Assembly: GCA_024305405.1 (NCBI GenBank)
Contig: JAKNDB010000107.1
Coordinates: 1,116,001 to 1,180,000, forward strand
From: Dirofilaria immitis
Taxonomy: Eukaryota > Nematoda > Chromadorea > Rhabditida > Onchocercidae
Reading direction: 5' to 3'
DNA: 64,000 bases
Below the pieces are notes generated by a model. That model worked only from the letters and a program-made list of their open reading frames with translations, did no database searches and had not been told where the DNA came from. The stretch's first letter is position 1; each line of letters starts with the position of its first letter. Below, piece after piece: positions 1-13,162 of the stretch. A program made the translations under genes and the position numbers.

Positions 1-892
1 AAAAAGTATCTGGAAATTTCATTGGATATTCAATTTATTCTAGCTTTTCATGTGATTTTCTATTATTTTTTTCCGGTTTTTTCTACATTTGAAATCATAA
101 TTCATTATCTGAGCTCAGTGTTTAAAATTTGTAGCAATCCGGTTTTTAGAGTAGGACTGTTCGTAACAAATGCGCTCCATTCACATTGCAGTTGATGTTT
201 TTGTATTGCAGTAGATCAGAATAGATCAGAATTCGTTTCTTTTTTTTCTAATACGATGTTCTAGAATTATTTCCGATAAAACAGCACCATTGGTAGATAT
301 AAGGATGAAGAGAGAAGAAATGATCACAAAGAAGTTGTTCGTATTGTTTTCTATTTTATCTCTTTGACTGATCAAACTGTTAAATCCTGAATCATGTGAT
401 CTATGTCGAATACATGCAGTGATGCTTTCTGGTTATATGGTCCGTTTTCTTTATCATGGTATTGTAAAAAGAAAAAAAATTGCTTAATTTGATTGAACTA
501 TTCAAAGATCATTAAAATTGTTCGTATTAACATTCGCATAACATTTCAGATAACTTATTCTATTAAGATAAAAGATATAAAAATACATGATACATACATT
601 ATTTTTACATATATACTCTTCACTTCAGTGATACGTTAAAGTTGATCGGAAATATCAACAGGTTGTTTCATTTATATAATGTTATGATATTAAGCATAAA
701 ACACAAAAGTATAAATATATTTCTTCGACATTTTACTAAAACTATTTCAGTTAATCATTTTTCATGTAAATGATTTACAAGCTTATATAATTATACATAA
801 TCTATCAGCATAAATATTTAGATTTTTGAATTGTTTCTGCAATTGTAACATTTTTATGTTGCTATATTGATAGCAAGATAGGCAGGAATAAA
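1..892. other. AT-rich non-coding stretch, nothing recognised
   Basis: I see no convincing coding exon, RNA gene or tandem array here. The sequence is AT-rich with short homopolymers. Any exon of a gene extending in from the left could not be told apart from background. Confidence 0.5.
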
Positions 893-1033
893 ATGTTACT
901 ACCGGAAGAATGCATTAAAATATTCTATTCAGTAATCAATAATTTTTTTAGCGATCAAAATTCATCTAAACTTGCTGACTACTCTCGACTGCCAATTGTT
1001 ACTTCTTCATATGAAGTTGCTAATAGTTTTTGA
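893..1033 (+). CDS. Short coding-like ORF, possibly an F-box-like fragment
   Basis: An ATG at 893 opens a 46-codon frame beginning MLLPEECIKIFYSVIN and ending at a TGA at 1031-1033. The start resembles the LPEE..KIF core of an F-box, but the rest of that domain is not recognisable and no flanking splice sites confirm it. A second coding-like ORF (1237-1356, beginning MAIMEGGPYRIIRVTIDKI) follows about 200 nt downstream on the same strand. Together they could be a small two-exon gene, a decayed gene fragment or chance. No acceptor suitable for the second ORF was found. Confidence 0.15.
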   Translation: MLLPEECIKIFYSVINNFFSDQNSSKLADYSRLPIVTSSYEVANSF

Positions 1034-1959
1034 TTTATTGCTTAAATAATTAGTTCATAAGTTTACATTTGATTGTTAATGAATCAGGATAATGATTATT
1101 ATTTTTTATCAGTGAGAGGATAAAAAGGTAAAGAAAAAAAAAGGATAAAATGATTAAGAAGCATGATCTATAGAATTAAGCAGCAATACATGAACAGTAT
1201 TACTAATGTGTACTGTTAATGTATTATTGTTAATCATGGCGATAATGGAAGGAGGACCATATCGAATTATTCGCGTAACAATTGATAAAATCATTGAACG
1301 GATTAATTATGAGATTGATGATCAGCATTTGAATATTTTAGAGATATCAAATTGATCTCATTACATCTGATAATTTGAATGATTCTGAAAATGCTTCGTT
1401 TCAGTAAATTTTTTTGCATCACAAATCTCGATAATATTAATTTATTTAGTTATTATTAATGCATTTTTTTTCTTGAATAATTTAGTTTTAGGCTTTTTAA
1501 TCAAATTGTTTTTATATTGCGAAAAAAAAAAAAAACGAAAACAATGTTTAATCAAAATGCATTAATGACATTTACTAGGCTTAATTAGTAAATTCATTTT
1601 TTGATATTAAATTTGAGATAATAATAATTTATTATTTCAGTACTAGTGCTAGTGCTAATGCTATATCAGTATATATCAAACTTAATCGTACTGATCAATC
1701 ATCAATATCGATCATCAATCATCAATATAAAATTTTGACAAAGTACACCAATTTTTAGAATTCAATTATTCCAATAGTTATTAAAGTTTTTTATGACACA
1801 TAGTTTACCCTTTCATTCTATTATTCTACTTGTTATCATATATGTTACAATTTCTTTATGCTATGAACATAACTGTTATGTTATAAACATTGTTTACCTT
1901 ATAGAATTATTTGATTCATATTATTAGATAGCATATCTTTAAAGAGAATTACATTTAAT

Positions 1960-2440
1960 CGATAAAAATCAGTTCAGTTTTCTTGATCATTCTTATTTCT
2001 CGATCTTTTAGTAGAGAATAATTTCTTTTTAATTAATGAAAAATCTTTAAAACATATAGATATTATTTATCTACTTTTTTAATATTATTTTCTTATTATG
2101 CTTATCTTCTTTATCTGATATATAATCAATAAAAAAATCAGTTCAGTTTTCTTGATCATTCTTGCTTCTCGATCTTCTAATATAGAATAATTTCTTCTTT
2201 TTTTTTTGTACCTAAAACAACTACCAAGCTTTCTTAATATTATACTATTATGCTTATCTTTATCTGAAATACAATCAATAAAAAAATCAGTTCAGTTTTC
2301 TTGATCATTCTTGCTTCTCGATCTTCTAATATAAAATAATTTCTTCTTTTTTTTTTTTTTTGTACCTAAAACAACTACCAAGCTTTCTTAAAGCATAATA
2401 GAATATGCTTATCTTTATCTGATATACAATCAATAAAGAG
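1960..2440. repeat. Tandem repeat, about 148-170 bp unit, three copies
   Basis: The block 'tcagttcagttttcttgatc' followed by a 'ttctcgatcttctaatat'-like segment starts near 1967, 2138 and 2287. Copies 2 and 3 also share a poly-T run and the segment 'acctaaaacaactaccaagc'. They are nearly identical, so the last duplication is recent. Copy 1 has diverged. Confidence 0.85.
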
Positions 2441-2780
2441 AGTATTTTTTTTCTTTGTGGGACAAAAATTATTTAAATAGCAAAGGATGTAATTTTCTTA
2501 ATATAATTTAGAATGAATTTTATGCGTAGAAGTGACAAAGTGAAAAGTGCATGTCTCAAGATTAATGCATCCATCATTTTTAAATCACACAATTTTTACT
2601 TCCTTCAATCAGAAGTAGTTTTTTTTTTTTTTTAATTTCATTTTTCAAAAAGATGTTCCAATGATATTAAAGCAAAGAACGATTTGTTTGTTACAATGGT
2701 TAATTTTTGAATGATACTTTGAACATTGTTTAGATCAATAAATTTTAAACAATAGATTAATACTTCCCTTTCTTACATCA

Positions 2781-2840
2781 TCCATCTATCTAGTTATCGA
2801 TCGATCGATCGATCGATCTATCTATCTATCAATCAATCTA
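2781..2840. repeat. ATCG / ATCT tetranucleotide microsatellite
   Basis: Tandem ATCG units run from about 2796 to 2818 and grade into ATCT and AATC units on either side. Confidence 0.9.
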
Positions 2841-3697
2841 TTTTGATTGGATGTTTTTGATAAGTGTAAAATTTTACTTGAAAAATTCAAATATATTATA
2901 ATTGTTGAAAGTAAAATTATACCTTATCATTTCAATAATATCGTCTGTTTCATTTTGACAATTTCTTTTTTCCTTTTTTACAATACGTTATTTTAAATTA
3001 GTTTAATTTCATATAGCATTTTAAATGTGTTCAATTAATATATCGTGATAATATATCAAGATAACATATCAAGATAACATATCGAGAATCATTCCTGAAC
3101 TATCATCATAGTTAGAACAAAATTAATTGCAATATTTAAAATTTCGTTTCTTTATTCCTTTTTTTTCAATTCAATTATTAAGATTAACTAAGATTTCAAT
3201 TTATTTCTTTTTTTTTATAAAAATTAATTTTTAGATTGAAAGTATTCCATTCATATATTTCTACAATATAATAATCAATTAAGAAGAACTATTTTATTAA
3301 ATATTTTTTTTTTTTTATAATCAAAAATTAGAAATTAAACGAAGAATTAACGAAGTAACTTCTGATATACCAAGTATGATAGTTATATTTAACATGATAA
3401 TATGATAATATAAATGATCGCATTGTTATAATTTATCTCTTCCTATTAATTAATTAAAAAGAAATATTTGAAGTAAAACTCTTTCAAATGCTTGAATGAT
3501 TACAACGAATAGATGAATGAATATGATATGATATAGTAGGATCAATTTTGGCATGATAATATGAAAATATGTAGAAGATGATGGGAAAGGTCATCTTATG
3601 ATCTCTCCCTATGACCAGATAACCCAAATATTACCAATCATCAGAAGAGGGCAAATCTATACCATCCAAAACTCAAGTCTGTTATGTTATGCTTTCA

Positions 3698-3844
3698 TTA
3701 AGTAATGCAAGAAATATCGAGAGTCGTTATTGTTCCATCTGTTCCGCATTTCACAGCTGTTCCAAGGAGACGAATACATCTTCCATCTTTCTTTCTCTTT
3801 GATCTTTCGAAACTTAATTTTTTGGCTTTTTCACTAATCTTCAT
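3698..3844 (-). CDS. Candidate small ORF or exon, basic and cysteine-containing, unknown
   Basis: On the minus strand an ATG at 3844 opens a 48-codon frame (MKISEKAKKLSFERSKRKKD, then a segment with Cys at 23, 33 and 46) ending in TAA. The segment from about 3590 to 3850 is clearly less AT-rich than its surroundings. An acceptor-like 'aaatttag' sits just upstream of the ATG. The family is not recognised. It could be one exon of a larger gene, a short secreted or nuclear peptide, or chance. A different frame over the same DNA also starts with an ATG, so the frame is not certain. Confidence 0.22.
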   Translation of the reverse strand: MKISEKAKKLSFERSKRKKDGRCIRLLGTAVKCGTDGTITTLDISCIT

Positions 3845-4679
3845 TTGCTAAATTTCAATCAAAGTTCCTTGTTCAAAATCAGTGATCAAGGTTGATGTCG
3901 AGAATGTTGTTTGATATTTGAATTGTTCGATGCTCTTATTTTTATGATAATTCAAGTTTCCATTTTTCTTAATTTTAAAATTTTCATTTTTGAAATTATG
4001 AATAATCTGAAAGAAGCAAAAATATTTGAATATATAGGCCAAGAAAAAAGATGAAATAATATTTAGATAAATAGACAAAACAAAAAAAATAGCATGTAAA
4101 AATTTTATAAAATAACATTTAATAAATAATGCATCATAGTTTGGAAAACTTTTTAGCCGATCATAAGTTTTATATTTTCCTTATTCTTTCATCTTTTATA
4201 ATTTAGGATGAATTGCAGGCAACAAAAATATTTTTTAAATTTGATATTCAAAATATTATTGTCGAAATATTTTTGCATATATCAATTTTTCAATACGATT
4301 CATCGCTATCATATTTTAACAACATCAGTATTGAACATAGCATTTTCGAGAAGCAAAATTTTGTTAAAAATGTATCGCTATTTTGTTCGTGCCCTTTTTT
4401 TTTTTTTTTTTTTTTCATTTATTAAATTCTTTTACACTTTTCTTTGCTTAACATTTATTTTTATTTTGTTCAACTTATTTTCGAGAATGAAAAATAAGGC
4501 ATTGTTTTTTTTTTTTTCCCTCTTGCAGCAAAGTTTTACTGAATGTTCTTTCATTTCGTAAATTGAATAAAATATTTGAATATTTTATAATTTTGTCAGT
4601 CATTGATCTTATGAAAATTTAATATTCCTTTTAGATAAATAAATATTTTTCAACAATTTACTATTCCTACTTACATTTA

Positions 4680-5245
4680 AATATTACAAGTAAATAGCAG
4701 AAGATATTTCGAGATCAGATGAATATTTTTCAATGATTAGCACTTCGAGATCAGATGAATATTTTTCAATGATTAACCATTCAAGTAAATATAATAGATA
4801 TTTCGAGATCAGATGAATATTTTTCAATGATTAACCATTCAAGTAAATATAATAGATATTTTGAGATCAGATGAATATTTTTCAATGATTAGCACTTCGA
4901 GATCAGATGAATATTTTTCAACGATTAGCACTTCGAGATCAGATGAATATTTTTCAATGATTAACCATTCAAGTAAATATAATAGATATTTTGAGATCAG
5001 ATGAATATTTTTCAATGATTAGCACTTCGAGATCGGATGGATATTTTTCAATGATTAGCACTTCGAGATCAGATGAATATTTTTCAATGATTAACCATTC
5101 AAGTAAATAATAGATATTTCGAGATCAGATGAATATTTTTCAACATCTAGACATTTTCTACTGTTATTGAATGATTGAGATATTACAAGTTTACAACAGA
5201 CATTTCGAGATCAGATGAACATTTTTCAATAATTAGCCATTTTCT
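4680..5245. repeat. Higher-order minisatellite
   Basis: Two related units alternate. A short unit of about 36 bp holds 'cttcgagatcagatgaatat' followed by 'ttttcaatgattagca'. A longer unit of about 58-62 bp inserts 'ccattcaagtaaatataata' before the same core. At least ten cores are present. Short and long units are interspersed, which suggests expansion by unequal exchange of composite blocks. No coding frame runs through it. Confidence 0.9.
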
Positions 5246-6769
5246 ACTTTTATTAAATGATTGAAATATTAGAAGTATATAACAGATACTTTTTAATTTT
5301 TTAATTTACAATTATTCAATCATATATGAAAATAAAAATACCGTATTTTTATTTCAGTTATTGATATCAATATGTATGTATATACTGTAAAGAATGAATT
5401 ATTCATTGATTAGCATATTTCATTTTAAAACGAAATATAAATTATTAGTATTAAATATATGTGGAAATTTATCGTTATGATAAATTCAATGATATAATCT
5501 TCTAATTTTAATCCTTAAATATTATTTATTAATTTTAAATGCTCTTAACTTTGCTAAATACATACAAAAATATATTGAGATGTATATTTAATGAATTTAA
5601 TGAATATTCATTTGTAAGTTTTTATTTTGATTATTTCTGCTATCTTCAAACTTACTTCATCATATTATATTGAATATATTACAAAATTTTATTTCTTCAA
5701 ATATTTTTAGCTTACTTATCTTAATTTTTTAAAAATAAATGATATAAATAAGACAACATCATTATCATTATCAATTTTTATTTTTCCTCTCAAATATTTT
5801 AATTTATCTTTTTCTCGAGAATCATTGTCAATTTTCTCGCAAATATATTGCGTTTGCTTTTTAAAAAACAATTTGTTCTATTTGTTCTTTGTTTTTTTTT
5901 AATAAGTCAAATAAGTCAACAAATCATAATGAAAAGTTTTTATTGGAATTTCGTTGATAGAATATTCTTATCAATTGATTTATTCTCGATGATTGATATA
6001 AGAGATATTATTAAGTTTGACTTGTAATTTATTTATAAATTTGTTTTTAAATTTTGACTTAAAGTTATTTTTGCAATAAATAAATTGCAAAAATTGTAAT
6101 TTTAATTTGATGAAAGTTTATATGATTTATGATTTCCGACGAATCATTTTTGTAAAATTTATTTTGCAAGAAGATAGCATTAAGTTTGTTTTAATTTTTT
6201 CTTATTATTTGTGAGAATTAATCTCGAATTATTTATATTTATTTCTATACTGATTAATATTATATACAGAAAAAGTGCGAATCATTCAAGATTCCTCCTA
6301 TAAAGATCAGCATTAAACAACTATGATAATGATGTTTATCATAATTGTTGTTGTAAATCTCAAGTTCCTAAAAGTTAAGATGTTAAAATCATACCTAACA
6401 AATATTCATTACAGAATATTTCAATGTAAATCAATTATTTGATATGCCATTATTAATTTTAATAAAATTATTGAATAAAAATAATGAATATAGATATACA
6501 TAAATATACATAATTTATATAATCATCGTTCATGATAATTTTTTTCATTTTACATTAACAATATAATAATTATCGGCTTGTTATTTTAATATTCAATCCT
6601 GAACTTCTTGAAGTATAATTTAATACGCAAAATAAAAGACTTATCTACTAAAATCTCCTTTATATATAAACCATCAATATCTAACCCATAATTATGTTGA
6701 GCATTAGCAACTGCAAAATGCAATACTTTTGCTATATATCAAATAATAAAACTTATATCAAATCAAATA
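5246..6769. other. Non-coding AT-rich stretch
   Basis: No coding exon, RNA gene or tandem array was recognised. It contains only short homopolymers and scattered AT-rich words. Confidence 0.5.
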
Positions 6770-7150
6770 ATAAACTTATTGAAGTATAACTTGGTATCGA
6801 GTATTAGACTTCTTGAAGTATAACTTAGTATCGAATACTGAACTTCTTGAAGTTGAGTATAACTTCAAGGAGTACCAACTTCAAGAAGTCCAGATATCAC
6901 TTAGTGTCGAATACTAAGCTTCTTGAAGTATAATTTATTATCGAGTACTAAACTTCTTGAAATATATCAAATACTAAACTTTCTGAAGTATATCAAATAC
7001 TAAACTTCTTGAAGTATGATAAATTGATATCGAATACTAAACCTGTTAAGGTATAATTTAGTATCGAATACTGAACTTCTTGAACTATAATTTATTATTG
7101 AATACTAAACTTCCTGAACTATATCAAATACTAAACTTGTTAAAGTATGA
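6770..7150. repeat. Irregular minisatellite, about 35 bp unit
   Basis: The motif 'aacttcttgaagtataattt' followed by 'agtatcgaatact' is repeated about ten times with variation. Near 6840-6890 some units appear in inverted orientation ('aacttcaag...cttgaagtt'), giving short hairpins. It lies about 1 kb upstream of the carbonic anhydrase gene. Confidence 0.85.
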
Positions 7151-8207
7151 TAAACTGATAAAATAAAAGAATTAAAATTTATATGATTAATTTAAGAAAA
7201 CATATTGCAGTTGATTAATTTTAACGAAAAACGATATAAAGCATATGGATGAAAAAAGTATTAAAATAATTTCGTTTGAAATTTCAATGCTTAAACAGCT
7301 TATCAAATGATTGTACTTATTGCTCAGATTTGTTTTTTCGTTTTTCTTTTTTTTTCCTTTTTTTTCTAATAAGATTGAAAATTCTGATATCAAAAAATAC
7401 AAATACATTGGTGAACATATCAAGCTGAGAAAATATTATTATATCTTGATGAGCAAAAATATGAAAAAAAAGATAAATTCGATAAACATATTCTATATCA
7501 GCTGATATCTTGGCTTATTTTTTTATTTTTTTTTTTCGAGAAGTGCAAATACTTCAAAAACATATTGAGCATAATTCTCGACTTCTAATACTTAACTTAG
7601 TTTTTAATTCATCTCTTCCATTCGCTCACTCTTTCTTGTTATCACTCCCTGCTTATAATAAAATTATTAAAAGGTAGAAAAAAAAGGAAAAAAGAAAAAA
7701 TTGAATATCAATATATCAATTTACTTATCATGAATTCATAATAAATAATTTTTTTGATTTTTTTTGATTTTTTTTCAAACAATTTGACACAATTTCATCA
7801 GTTTTTTTTTTTTTTTGTAAAAAATGTCAAAAATTCACAGATACATTTATTGTAATTTAATGACTTTTTCCTTTTATCTCACTTAGAGCAAAAACATAGT
7901 GATTATCATATCCTAAATTGGTATTTTATTATTTGATAATTTAATCAAAACATAATGCTTATCATATCAAGTGAAATATCATATCTTATAATAGTAGTTA
8001 CAAAATTAGTTATCATTATATTCTGTTTGATCTTATAAATGTTATCATAAATATATCATTATTGTATGCAAAATTTAATCAGAATTTTCGCATTTTTTTC
8101 ATCGCAAATTTTTTTTTCACAAATAATTTTAAATGCGATAAAAATTTTACTTTCATAAATGATTATCATTTTCATTAATTAATTTATCAAATTATCATTT
8201 TTTTTTT
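7151..8207. other. Upstream region of the carbonic anhydrase gene
   Basis: AT-rich intergenic DNA with poly-T runs. No TATA box or other core promoter element stands out. The region probably contains the promoter of the plus-strand carbonic anhydrase gene. Confidence 0.4.
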
Positions 8208-8226
8208 AGAGCAATTATATCAGAAC
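8200..8226 (+). promoter_or_regulatory. Splice acceptor and short 5' leader, candidate SL trans-splice site
   Basis: A poly-T tract ends in TTTTTTTAG at 8201-8209, and the ATG of the carbonic anhydrase follows 17 nt later. No upstream exon with a matching donor is apparent. Such a strong acceptor immediately before the start codon is typical of nematode spliced-leader addition. Trans-splicing is inferred, not shown. Confidence 0.5.
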
Positions 8227-11200
8227 ATGTTGCTTTTAATAATTGGGATAATACTATATGTACATGTTGGTATGTTATTTATGATTAATTTTTTAAAAAT
8301 TATTATATCAATAAATATTTGTTTCGTTTGATAAGTTTATCATTTAAGTTTGATAAATAGATAATCATAAGAAAATTTTATGTTTTTGCTTAGTAAAATC
8401 ACTTTTCTTCATTTTTGTTTTATCAAAATGATAAATTTCAATTCTAATTTTAATTACATTTAATCAATACGAAATAATTTATTAAACAAATTAGAAATTT
8501 ATCAATTTTTATATATTTAAAATGATATTTTATTATTTAATTCGTTAAAAATCATTATTTCATTTCTTTTAGTTGCAAATGAATTTGGTTATGATTTCGA
8601 GAATGGACCAAATACATGGCAAGGTATATGCCAAACTGGAAAACGTCAATCACCGATAGATATTAGAGCATTTGAAATAGAAATTGCATCTTTAGAACCT
8701 TTATTATTTATAAACTATGAACATATCGGTGATATTAATTTGGCCAATAATGGACATACTGGTAATCTCTTGGCTATTTTTTACAATTTTCTTGACTTTT
8801 TTTTTTTTTTTATTCAAAATCATCCATCACATTTGTTACATTTATCAATGTCAAGATAATTTTCAAAAATAAAAATGCATTTGATAGGAGTTAAGAAATG
8901 ATATATGGCTATAGCTAAATATTTGGATTATCATCTGTCTAAAATGTAGAATAAACAAAAAGCTTGAATAATAAATCTTGAAAGAGCTAACCTAAATTGA
9001 ATACGACGATCAATGTGTGAAAATTTATAAATTTTAAATTGGAAAATTTACGATAAATTTGAGAAAGTTGCTTAACTTTATCTTAATACCGTAAACTTTA
9101 GATTAATGAAAAGGTAATTGAGTTGCATAATTACCGTATTCTTTATTTGTGAGAGAATTTTTATTATCATTGGCAAATTCAACGTATCGACTATTTTTGA
9201 TTTAATTTTATTGAATATTCTAATCCATATATTTACAATAATATTGTTTGTATTATTTAGCATTTCTTAAATTTGTTACAGTAATTGGTAGCGGTTTTGA
9301 AAATTGGGCTGATGAGCAACCGTATATTTCTGGTGGTGGTCTGAATGGTACCTATCATCTGTCGCAATTTCATTTTCATTGGTCGCAACAAAATGATACT
9401 GGCAGTGAGCATACCATTGCATCGTTACATTATCCAGGCGAGGTAAGATGACCTAAATTCATCATATAACTATTATATACGGTAATAATGTAATAACAGT
9501 ATTAATGCGAAATAATTCTATTATCTTAAATGATTCTTATCATTTATCCATCAACATTAATGATAATCGAAAAATGATATTCAAATATTAGTTTAGTAAT
9601 TCTATGATTTGAAAATGCTTCTCTATTAATTCTTTTATCCTAAATGATTCTTATCATTTATCCATCAACATTAATGATAATCCAAAAAATGATATTCAAT
9701 TCTATTTAACGATACTATTAATTATATTATTCCATTAAAAATGATCAAACTTATTAGTATTTAAGAACTTTAAACAAATTTTGAATAATTACAATATTTA
9801 TTAAAATAAACCAACAAAAAAAAAGATTACTGAAATTGACAAATTACAAAAGAAAAAATTATCTGTCAGAAAATCAAAAATTAAACTTGCAAATAAACTT
9901 ATACTTTGCTCATATCACTGTTCATTATCAGATTCTTATCATACAGTATTACAAATAATATACATATATATATTTATTTTAGCTACATTTGGTACATGTA
10001 AAGAAGAATCCGTCTTCAGATGAAATAAATACTATTGCTGTAGTGGCCGCATTTTTAAGACTTGATAATCATGCAGAATCATTGCAAAAACTTAAACCTT
10101 ATATTCAAAATCTCAAAAATCCAGGTTTGTCATTGCATAACTAATTGATTTCTCCAAATTAACCATAACTGATCTTATCTCTATCAAGAATACAGAGGAC
10201 CTAAACTTCTGTTGAAATCTTATCATTATCAAAAATGCAGAGACTTGAACTTGAACTTCAACTGATCTGCTCCTAACATTTTTTTATACTAAGTACTTAT
10301 ATATAATATGTAATATATCTAACATTAATTTTAATAGTTACAAAATCAATTATTGATTCTCATTTCAGTTTTCGAAATAAGACCTGAAATAAGATTATCT
10401 AAATCACAGGTAAAGAATATGACTTAAATTTCAAATCGTTTAATTATAGAAACCGAGAGTACGGTACTTGGTTTTACTCCCAACTCATTGCTTCCAGTAC
10501 GTAAGGAAAATTTCTACAGGTATGAAGGTTCATTAACAACACCTGGTTGTGATGAAGCTGTAATATGGACAGTAATGGCAGATCCAATAACAGTCACTCC
10601 ATCACAAGTAAGAATTGCATGAAATGCAATAATTTCAAAATAGAAAGACTAATCATCTGATAAGTTGATAAGATTTATTATATTGAGAATGAATCTCGTC
10701 TATGATTGTTTCGCCTAATAGATAATTTCTACATTGAAGTAGGTGGGAGATAAATTAATTACATCGTTACATTTCTCCTGATAATGAATATATTAATCAT
10801 CAAATTGATTAAATTAAAATATATTTCAAACTTTAAAATATGCTTATCTTTTTTCCTTAGTAATAAACTTTATTATTACTGCTACCTGCATTCCGTCAGA
10901 TCATTACCTGTGCCAAGTTTATTTTGAAAAGTTTCTATCAAATTATTCGACGAATTAATTAATGCTCAATATTCAGTACAGTATGAAGCATTACTGAATA
11001 GCAATTATAAAAGTTGTCAATATTTATGAATTTTTCAATTTGACATTTTGAAAATTAATTATTCGTTTTTCTTAATTCATCGTAATATTAATTTATCATG
11101 ATTATTTACAGAGAATAATTACCTATGACGTTTGAAAAATTAATTATTCGTTTCTCCTAACTTATCGTAACATTAATTTATCATGATTATTTGCAAGAGA

Positions 11201-12095
11201 ATAATTGTATAACAAAATTACGATGATATCTGATACTTATTTAAGCTCAATAATCGTAATTTAAAAAAATAAGGAATTCTAAAATAATAATTTTGATTTA
11301 ATAAATTTGCGACATTTGATACTTTAGTGTTGTATGATATGAAATTCGATAGATATCTGAATTTTCATTTAATTCTATGAATAGCATACGAATTGTTTAG
11401 TTCGTTAAAATTTGCATTTTAAATTAGTCGCTAATCTCTTTTATTATGAAATGAAAATATTTTTCATCGCATCAAACAGTTAGAAATTCTTAATTATTCA
11501 AAAATTTTCTAATACATTGTGATGCGACGCAATGAATGTGTAAATAAAAATGTCGCTAAAAATTTTTATTAATTTTGAAGTAAAAAGAAAATACAAAAAT
11601 CGTCGTTGTCGCAGTTGGAAATAAAAATTGTCGCAGCTTTAGTTTATTGTTGATTTACTCAAGAACTCAGGTTGGAAAAATTAAAAACATCATTTTCAAC
11701 ATTTTTCGAGAATTCAACATGTCAAGAATCCTTTACAATGATTTTTTTTTAATAAATTAATTGTCTGATAAAAAAGTGATATGTTTTGAGAGTATGATAA
11801 ACTATTCAGATAGTGATTATATAAATAAGTTATAATTAATTTCATTTCATTTTAAGTGATAATTTCAAATTGATATTATCATTTTTTTCAGATGCACGCA
11901 TTTCATCGAGTACATTTCGCATCTGGAAAGATTGGCCACAATTGGCGTCCAACACAACCGCTTAATGGTCGTAAAATACTATTTCGCCCGACGATCATTC
12001 GTAAAAATATTTATGATAATGGTAGTTCCATGTTGAAGCCAATATTCAAAGTGCTTATGAGTATTTGGCTTTATGAAATATATCATTATTTTTAA
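8227..12095 (+). CDS. Secreted alpha-class carbonic anhydrase
   Basis: Reversibly hydrates CO2 to bicarbonate at a zinc centre, outside the cell or on its surface. Exons 8227-8269, 8573-8761, 9282-9442, 9983-10124, 10450-10607 and 11892-12095 join in phase into 298 aa. A hydrophobic N-terminus ([14 protein letters not shown]) acts as signal peptide. RQSPIDI is at 39-45. The NNGH proton-shuttle histidine is H76. Zinc ligands are H108 and H110 (FHFHW) and H133 (LHLVH), the gate GSEHT is at 118-122, and SLTTPGCDE is at 206-214. C34 and C212 match the disulfide of extracellular isoforms. [11 protein letters not shown] marks the C-terminal core. The last residues form a hydrophobic tail, which suggests a GPI signal or membrane anchor as in CA4-type enzymes. 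All catalytic residues are present, so it is probably active. Introns 3 and 5 carry local duplications. Exon phases support the model strongly; the exact orthologue is not assigned. Confidence 0.95.
9514..9700. repeat. Direct duplication inside carbonic anhydrase intron 3
   Basis: A block of about 72 bp containing 'taaatgattcttatcattta' and 'tccatcaacattaatgataa' occurs at about 9514-9586 and again at 9626-9700, almost unchanged. Confidence 0.85.
11041..11206. repeat. Direct duplication inside carbonic anhydrase intron 5
   Basis: Two copies of a block of about 75 bp ('attaattattcgttt' ... 'attaatttatcatgattatt') lie at about 11041-11122 and 11131-11206. Confidence 0.85.
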
Positions 12096-13162
12096 ATCAT
12101 TTAATGTTATTTCTGTTCAATCCATTCGTTATCATTATCACAGTTATCATTTAATTCAATTTATTTATTTTCTGTTAGTCTGAATCTCACATTTTTGAAA
12201 CATCAAGCATTTTGTAAATTAATATTTTTAATTAATATAGGCTATTTTTTATTTATCCAAAATTCAAGAATATTGAAGAAATCAGAATTTTCGAGATTCA
12301 AAGAAAAAAAATCATTAGCATACAAATATATCAGTTGTTGCAATGAATTTCTAAATCATATCATACGTTTAGAAAAGTTTTCTACGTCACGTCACGTATT
12401 ACACGTAGCAAGAAAGTAAGGAATAATTATATGAAAATGTTTAAATGAAATAGGAATATATTATGCGTCATATAGGTATCAGAAAGTTTATTTTTCATGT
12501 AAAAATGTATATCTTAGTTGATTTTAAGCAATTATGCTTATTTAAGTCGAACTTACGTATTGATAATTAAAGTTTTATTTTTTTTTTTTTTTATAGAAGC
12601 CTATTTTTGTTTACGTTTTAATTTCAATTTCAATTATTTATCATTTGTTTAGTCATCAGCTATTTATTCTATATAGGAAAGTAAGAACATTTTCAGATTT
12701 CCTTTTTTTTTTTTTTTTCAATAAATTGAAGCTTTATTTTGTCATCATATTTTTTCTCGAATATTTATATTCTATTCTTATTTTTGTAACATCATAATTT
12801 TGCAGTGATAATCATAAAAACATCCTAACTTGCAGTATTGATCATGAAACATGCAATTTACATCTATAACTTACAGTGATAATCATGAAATATTATCAGT
12901 GACAAAAAGTACGAATGCATGCAGCATGCATCATTCTCTACACCTACACAACTATCTAATGATTGCTTTTTTTTCGATTGATATTAAGTTTTTAAAATAA
13001 GTTGTAATTAAGCCGAAATTTTACAAATATCATTTTACTATCCTAATTAATTACAATAGTTATTTAAAATTATATCTATAAATTTGAGAAAGGATGATGC
13101 AAAATTTTATCAAATATATTTCAAACAATATATATATGTAAATATTGATTTTTTTTTTTTGT
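12096..13162. other. Intergenic region between convergent genes
   Basis: This lies between the stop codons of the carbonic anhydrase (plus) and the small membrane protein (minus), so both 3' ends fall here. A candidate AATAAA for the plus gene is at about 12720 ('caataaattg'), which is far from the stop. 'cagtgataatcat'-type repeats occur at 12800-12905. An ORF in 12195-12419 has no supporting features. Confidence 0.5.

Larger units (their letters stand above)
1034..3697. other. Non-coding stretch with minisatellites
   Basis: No firm gene. It holds a three-copy tandem repeat (1960-2440), an ATCG/ATCT microsatellite near 2781-2840, a short triplicated 'atatcaagataac' motif near 3050-3085, and many poly-A/poly-T runs. 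The only coding-like piece is the ORF at 1237-1356. Confidence 0.6.
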
